A stretch of DNA of 18,627 nucleotides from an uncultured Bacteroidota bacterium (GTDB lineage: Bacteria; Bacteroidota; Bacteroidia; Flavobacteriales; Flavobacteriaceae): positions 1 to 18,627 of the forward strand of contig CAISUR010000200.1 of NCBI GenBank assembly GCA_903888655.1. Reading direction: 5' to 3'. Made by a program: the position numbers and the translations under genes. This document shows, in pieces, positions 14,154-18,627 of the stretch. Each line of letters begins with the position of its first letter. The first letter of the stretch is position 1. The notes under the pieces were generated by a model that ran no database searches, was not told where the DNA came from, and was given only the letters and a program-made list of their open reading frames with translations.

Positions 14154-14594
14154 ATGAATTTAACAATTCCAAACTGGCTTATCATCACAAGTGGTTTAGG
14201 TCAAATTTTTACAGCACTTATTTATCCTTACATTAGACACCAAGTTTTTGACTGGTATAATGATGTAAAACAACTCAAACCATTAAACCAAGAAATTGCA
14301 AAAACCTACGGAAGATACATTCAAGGTTTGAACTTTTCTTTCGGTTTGATTGCCATTGTATTTACCAATGAATTAAAAGAACAAAGTGCTCTAGCGGTAG
14401 CCTTAACCGGATTAATCGCAGGGTATTGGGTTGGAAAAGTGGCTACTCAAATTGCTTACTACCCAATGTATGACATTCCGAAACGCACTTTATTTAAAGT
14501 CGGAAGTTATTTTATGAACACTTTATTTGTCTTATTTGCCCTAGTGAATACGATGCTTTTTATTCATAATTTAATAGGACACTATAAATTTTAA
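14154..14594 (+). CDS. Four-helix membrane protein of unknown function
   Basis: A 146-residue protein with hydrophobic segments at about residues 8-26, 54-71, 75-94 and 120-140. Conserved-looking polar patches lie between them (YPYIRHQVFDWYNDVKQL, YYPMYDIPKRT). The ATG at 14154 lies 7 bp after the DUF2071 stop codon, and the protein start NLTIPNWLIITSG leads into the first helix. An upstream in-frame start at 14121 would lie inside the previous gene and add a charged tail, so I reject it. I do not recognise the family. The operon position suggests a membrane partner of the neighbouring soluble proteins. Confidence 0.8.
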   Translation: MNLTIPNWLIITSGLGQIFTALIYPYIRHQVFDWYNDVKQLKPLNQEIAKTYGRYIQGLNFSFGLIAIVFTNELKEQSALAVALTGLIAGYWVGKVATQIAYYPMYDIPKRTLFKVGSYFMNTLFVLFALVNTMLFIHNLIGHYKF

Positions 14595-14601
14595 AAAACT
14601 A

Positions 14602-15057
14602 ATGACAACAATAAATCTAATCACAAAAATAAACGCACCAAAACAAATTGTTTTTGACTTATCCAGAGATATTGACGTACATCAAAATTCGGCAAGTCAA
14701 ACCCATGAAAAAGCTATTGAGGGTGTTACAACAGGATTGATACATTATAATGAAACGGTGACGTGGAGCGGCAAGCATTTTGGATTATATCTACAACATA
14801 AAAGTCGAATAACCGCAATGGATTTATACGATTATTTTGTAGATGAAATGGAAGAAGGCACATTTAAATCATTCAAACACGAACATTCGTTTGTAGAAAA
14901 AGACGGAAAAACGGTCATGATTGATACTCTAAATTACGAAACGCCGTTTGGAATTTTTGGACGTTTATTTGATAAAATACTTTTAAAAAAACATCTAACT
15001 CATTTCATTATTGAAAGAAATAACGTTTTGAAAAGATTAGCTGAAAATCAAAACTAA
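14602..15057 (+). CDS. SRPBCC (START-like) ligand-binding protein
   Basis: A 151-residue protein of the helix-grip fold. The opening strand INLITKINAPKQIVFDLSRDIDVHQNSA is typical of SRPBCC proteins. The middle strands (GLIHYNETVTWSGKHFGLYLQHKSRITAMD), then FVDEMEEGTFKSFKHEHSF and the long C-terminal helix after FDKILLKKHL, fit as well. Such proteins hold a hydrophobic ligand such as a lipid, isoprenoid or polyketide in a central cavity. Relatives often sit beside photolyase or pigment genes, but nothing of that kind is present here. It starts 7 bp after the previous gene and closes the operon. Its last 21 nt overlap the convergent UbiA-like gene. Confidence 0.88.
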   Translation: MTTINLITKINAPKQIVFDLSRDIDVHQNSASQTHEKAIEGVTTGLIHYNETVTWSGKHFGLYLQHKSRITAMDLYDYFVDEMEEGTFKSFKHEHSFVEKDGKTVMIDTLNYETPFGIFGRLFDKILLKKHLTHFIIERNNVLKRLAENQN

Positions 15058-15810
15058 AATCAACCAACAAATAGGCACACTTTCGACCCAAAAAGAAGTA
15101 TAATATTTATTTCGTTCAACCGATGAAAAATGTATAAACAATACCGTCATAATTCCGATTGGCAATACTAAAAATGATGAATTGGTCTTAACAAACTCAA
15201 GAATAATAAAAGGAATCACTAACAAAATCCCAAATAATTTCGTGTTGCTTATACCAAATTTTTGCGGTAATGTTTGCAATGATTTCGCATCTGTTTTACT
15301 ATCTAAAATCTCAAATGGAATTAACAGACTTACTAGAATTAGAAATCGTTGTACGATATTGATGTAGAAATCCGGTTCAATTCGGTTCCGAATATGAAAA
15401 GGAATGTAAACAGAAACAAAAGTCACTACAAAACTAACAAGGAACATTTTTAACCAACCGTGCTTTCGCAAAAAAGGATAGATTAAAACCAACAATCCAG
15501 AAACTATAATTAGCATTTGAACGCTTCTTTTTAGCCATAGAAAGAAAAAAAGAAATCCAAAACACGAGAAAATTGTGACTGTTAAAATGCCCAAATATTT
15601 TTTGTGCTGAAAACGACGGGTAGTAAAAATTTTAAAATATTTTAAAAAATTATATCCAACCATAGTTCCAAAAAAAACACAACTCGGGTAAACAAAATTA
15701 TGGCATAAATTAGTTGAAAAATCAGTAATATAAACTAAACACACAACAGCGATAGCTACATGTATGGAAGATTGAATATAAAAATCGAAAAGTCTCTTAA
15801 AAAAAAGCAT
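15037..15810 (-). CDS. UbiA-superfamily-like membrane protein with degraded first motif
   Basis: A 257-residue protein with about eight hydrophobic helices. After helix 5 it has FEILDSKTDAKSLQTLPQKFG (residues 166-186), which fits the second Asp-rich motif of UbiA prenyltransferases, DxxxD followed by TLP and FG. The first motif (normally NDxxDxxxD, near residue 54) is here YNFLKYF, with the Asn kept but the Asp residues absent. The protein may therefore have lost prenyl transfer, or may use another metal site. It runs against the preceding operon with a 21-nt tail overlap and no terminator between them. A -7 box close to the start codon suggests a leaderless transcript. Confidence 0.75.
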   Translation of the reverse strand: MLFFKRLFDFYIQSSIHVAIAVVCLVYITDFSTNLCHNFVYPSCVFFGTMVGYNFLKYFKIFTTRRFQHKKYLGILTVTIFSCFGFLFFFLWLKRSVQMLIIVSGLLVLIYPFLRKHGWLKMFLVSFVVTFVSVYIPFHIRNRIEPDFYINIVQRFLILVSLLIPFEILDSKTDAKSLQTLPQKFGISNTKLFGILLVIPFIILEFVKTNSSFLVLPIGIMTVLFIHFSSVERNKYYTSFWVESVPICWLILVLIFS

Positions 15811-15814
15811 GTTA

Positions 15815-15822
15815 CAAAACTA
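15815..15822 (-). promoter_or_regulatory. Possible -7 element of the UbiA-like gene
   Basis: TAGTTTTG on the minus strand fits TAnnTTTG and ends 5 nt before the ATG at 15810, so the transcript would be nearly leaderless. No TTG sits at the usual distance upstream. Confidence 0.35.
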
Positions 15823-15908
15823 ATCATTCTGTTAATAAACCATGTTTTTAGTTAACAATTTCTCAAAATATTACCCTTTGTTTAACTTAAAAATAAAAGT
15901 TTAATAAT

Positions 15909-15916
15909 TACTTTTG
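15909..15916 (+). promoter_or_regulatory. Possible -7 element of gcvP
   Basis: TACTTTTG fits the consensus and would give a leader of about 65 nt. The nearest upstream TTG (15878-15880) is 28 nt away, longer than usual. Nothing in the leader resembles a glycine riboswitch. Confidence 0.35.
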
Positions 15917-15985
15917 TATGCTTTAATTTGATCTATTTTTAGATTCTAAAACAACACACACAAACTTTATATTTATTATCATTAA

Positions 15986-18627
15986 ATGAGAACAGACGCA
16001 TTTGCATTACGCCACATAGGTCCACGTGAGACCGACCTACAACACATGTTTACAACCGTTGGAGTTGAAAGCCTAGACCAATTAATTTATGAAACCGTTC
16101 CAAATAATATCCGTCTGAAAAATGAATTGCAATTAGATCCTGCAATGACGGAATACGAATATTTATCGCATATACAGGAATTAGGAAAGAAAAACAAAGT
16201 ATTCAAATCCTATATTGGATTAGGGTATCATCCCACAATAGTTCCCGCAGTAATTCAGAGAAATATTTTTGAAAATCCAGGTTGGTACACGGCTTATACT
16301 CCTTATCAAGCAGAAATTGCTCAAGGTCGATTGGAAGCTATTTTAAATTTCCAAACCACCGTTATCGAATTAACTGGAATGGAAATTGCCAATGCTTCTT
16401 TATTAGACGAATCGACTGCAGCAGCCGAAGCAATGGCCTTATTATTTGACGTTCGCACTCGCGATCAAAAGAAAAATAACTCCAATAAATTTTTCGTTTC
16501 TGAAGAAGTATTACCACAAACGATATCAGTTTTAGAAACACGTGCTACTCCAAAAGGAATCGAATTAGTCATTGGAAATCATGAAAATTTTGATTTTTCA
16601 ACTGATTTTTTTGGTGCTATTTTACAGTATCCCGGAAAATTTGGACAAATAAATGATTACGCTGGATTTATTGCAAAAGCTAAAGAAAATGAAATTAAAG
16701 TTGCTGTTGCAGCTGATATTTTGTCGTTAGTGAAATTAACTTCTCCAGGAGAATTGGGTGCCGATGTTGTAGTTGGAACCACACAACGTTTTGGAATCCC
16801 GATGGGTTATGGTGGTCCACACGCAGCTTTTTTTGCAACTAAAGAAGAATACAAACGCTCCATGCCAGGAAGAATCATTGGTGTAACTATCGATGCAAAC
16901 GGAAATCGTGCTTTAAGAATGGCTTTAGGGACTCGTGAGCAACACATTAAACGCGAAAAAGCAACTTCAAATATCTGTACAGCACAAGTGTTGTTAGCTG
17001 TTATGGCAGGAATGTATGCTGTTTTTCACGGACCAAAAGGTTTGAAATACATTGCCAATAAAGTCCATGCTTCGGCTGTAACTTTATCAGATGCTTTGAA
17101 TAAATTGGGTGTCTATAACATCAATACTTCTTTCTTCGATACTATATCTGTAAAAGCAGATGCCTTAAAAGTGAAAGCTATTGCAGAAAAACAAGAAGTG
17201 AATTTCTATTATATCGATAGAGAAACGATATCAATTGCTGTAAATGAAACTACTTCTATTTCAGATATAAATCAGATTATTGCAATTTTTGCAGAAGCAT
17301 TGCATAAAGATACTTTTACAATTAGTGAATTAACGAATGAAACATTAATTCCTGAAAGTATGGTAAGAACTTCAACTTTCCTGACACATGATGTTTTTAA
17401 TAATCATCATTCTGAAAGTCAGTTGATGCGTTACATCAAAAAATTAGAGCGTAAAGATTTATCGTTAAATCATTCGATGATTTCCTTAGGCTCTTGTACC
17501 ATGAAATTGAATGCAGCTGCCGAAATGTTACCTTTATCCATGGCAAACTGGAATAGCATTCACCCCTTTGCTCCTATCGAGCAAGCCGAAGGCTATCAAA
17601 TAATGCTTAAAAAATTAGAGCATCAATTAAATGTTGTCACTGGTTTTGCAGGAACCACCTTGCAACCAAATTCGGGTGCTCAGGGAGAATATGCTGGATT
17701 GATGACCATTCGTGCTTATCATTTATCTCGTGGCGATCACCATAGAAATGTATGTTTGATTCCATCATCGGCACACGGAACCAATCCGGCTTCAGCTGCG
17801 ATGGCAGGAATGCAAATTATCGTGACCAAAACTATGGAAAACGGTAACATCGATGTTGAAGATTTAAGAGCTAGAGCGATTGAACATGCAGAAAATCTTT
17901 CTTGTTTAATGGTTACTTATCCATCCACACATGGCGTTTTTGAAAGCGCTATTTGTGAAATCACACAAATTATTCACGATAATGGTGGATTGGTTTACAT
18001 GGATGGTGCTAATATGAATGCTCAAGTTGGATTGACCAATCCTGCCACTATTGGTGCTGATGTGTGTCATTTAAACTTACACAAAACGTTCGCTATTCCT
18101 CATGGTGGTGGTGGACCAGGAGTTGGACCGATTTGTGTGAACGAAAAATTAGTACCTTTTTTACCAACTAATCCAATTATACCAACTGGCGGAAGTCAAG
18201 CTATTTCTGCTATTTCTGCAGCACCATTTGGTTCCGCTTTGGTTTGTTTGATATCCTATGGATATATCACTATGCTCGGCGCAGAAGGTTTGAAAGCCGC
18301 TACTCAATATGCCATTCTAAATGCTAATTATATGAAAGTTCGTTTAGAAGCCCATTATCCCGTATTATATTCTGGAGAAATGGGACGTGCAGCACATGAA
18401 ATGATACTAGATTGCAGAGCATTCAAGGAAAAAGGCATCGAAGTTACTGATATTGCCAAACGTTTGATGGATTACGGATTTCATGCTCCAACTGTTTCGT
18501 TTCCAGTAGCAGGAACTTTGATGATTGAGCCAACCGAATCGGAAGATTTAGGAGAATTAGATCGTTTTTGTGACGCTATGATTTCCATCAGAAAAGAAAT
18601 TGAAGCATCTTCAAAAGAGGAAACTAA
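15986..18627 (+). CDS. gcvP: Glycine dehydrogenase (decarboxylating), P-protein, 3' end outside window
   Basis: The first 880 codons of the PLP-dependent glycine decarboxylase of the glycine cleavage system. The frame is open from the ATG to the window edge. It opens with DAFALRHIGPRE, the usual GcvP start. N-terminal-half motifs include YTPYQAEIAQGRLE, ASLLDESTAAAEAM and FGIPMGYGGPHAAFF. The C-terminal half has SLGSCTMKLN, the NSGAQGEYAG segment, PSSAHGTNPASA, and HLNLHKTFAIPHGGGGPG, with the PLP-binding Lys near residue 700. Family length is about 950 residues, so some 70 residues at the C terminus are missing only because the window ends. It is a single-chain P-protein, not the split gcvPA/gcvPB form. 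Confidence 0.97.
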   Translation, partial: MRTDAFALRHIGPRETDLQHMFTTVGVESLDQLIYETVPNNIRLKNELQLDPAMTEYEYLSHIQELGKKNKVFKSYIGLGYHPTIVPAVIQRNIFENPGWYTAYTPYQAEIAQGRLEAILNFQTTVIELTGMEIANASLLDESTAAAEAMALLFDVRTRDQKKNNSNKFFVSEEVLPQTISVLETRATPKGIELVIGNHENFDFSTDFFGAILQYPGKFGQINDYAGFIAKAKENEIKVAVAADILSLVKLTSPGELGADVVVGTTQRFGIPMGYGGPHAAFFATKEEYKRSMPGRIIGVTIDANGNRALRMALGTREQHIKREKATSNICTAQVLLAVMAGMYAVFHGPKGLKYIANKVHASAVTLSDALNKLGVYNINTSFFDTISVKADALKVKAIAEKQEVNFYYIDRETISIAVNETTSISDINQIIAIFAEALHKDTFTISELTNETLIPESMVRTSTFLTHDVFNNHHSESQLMRYIKKLERKDLSLNHSMISLGSCTMKLNAAAEMLPLSMANWNSIHPFAPIEQAEGYQIMLKKLEHQLNVVTGFAGTTLQPNSGAQGEYAGLMTIRAYHLSRGDHHRNVCLIPSSAHGTNPASAAMAGMQIIVTKTMENGNIDVEDLRARAIEHAENLSCLMVTYPSTHGVFESAICEITQIIHDNGGLVYMDGANMNAQVGLTNPATIGADVCHLNLHKTFAIPHGGGGPGVGPICVNEKLVPFLPTNPIIPTGGSQAISAISAAPFGSALVCLISYGYITMLGAEGLKAATQYAILNANYMKVRLEAHYPVLYSGEMGRAAHEMILDCRAFKEKGIEVTDIAKRLMDYGFHAPTVSFPVAGTLMIEPTESEDLGELDRFCDAMISIRKEIEASSKEET

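Noticed and set aside
15917..15985. Glycine riboswitch ahead of gcvP
   Set aside because: The leader is only about 65 nt and AT-rich, without the paired aptamer-like stems. Tandem glycine aptamers need far more room.

Overview
The window looks like a chromosome segment of a Flavobacterium or a close relative (Bacteroidota, Flavobacteriia). It is AT-rich. Several promoters match the Bacteroidota pattern TTG, a spacer of about 20 nt, then TAnnTTTG. A-rich stretches rather than Shine-Dalgarno sequences precede the start codons. The housekeeping proteins (Obg, Adk, Hpt, S46 dipeptidyl-peptidase, PurK, PurE, M3 oligopeptidase, GcvP) are all of flavobacterial type. No tRNA, rRNA, CRISPR array or transposase gene is visible.

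Positions 1-7250, mostly minus strand. A fragment of a beta-barrel-like protein runs off the left edge and lacks a usable start. Next come a secreted S46 dipeptidyl-peptidase, obg, adk and hpt, with hairpin terminators after S46, obg and adk. On the plus strand after hpt lies a decayed gene with three in-frame stop codons (5685-6218). Convergent to it are two overlapping-type lipoprotein genes that look like diverged duplicates (6215-7244).

Positions 7300-12370, plus strand. A ribbon-helix-helix antitoxin and PIN toxin pair is joined by 4-nt ATGA overlaps to each other and to purK. purK is separated from purE by an AT-rich membrane-protein gene built of two internal repeats, whose 3' end runs 83 nt into purE. 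purE overlaps the start of an M3 metallopeptidase by one base. The peptidase carries a 20-bp perfect GC-rich palindrome inside its first codons. The run ends at a strong terminator. PurK and PurE together convert AIR to CAIR in purine synthesis; hpt and adk on the other strand serve purine salvage and nucleotide balance.

Positions 12370-15810. A compact GC-rich structured element, probably an intergenic repeat or RNA, precedes a GbsR/MarR-type regulator. Two almost identical operators (AAACTTTCA-N8-TGAAAGTTT) lie in front of the regulator and in front of the following four-gene cluster: small membrane protein, DUF2071 protein, second membrane protein, SRPBCC protein. A convergent UbiA-like membrane protein with a degraded first metal-binding motif overlaps the end of the cluster. 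This self-contained regulon of uncharacterised membrane and ligand-binding proteins is the best candidate for an undescribed system here.

Positions 15986-18627. The glycine cleavage P-protein gene gcvP starts after a short divergent intergenic region and runs off the right edge.
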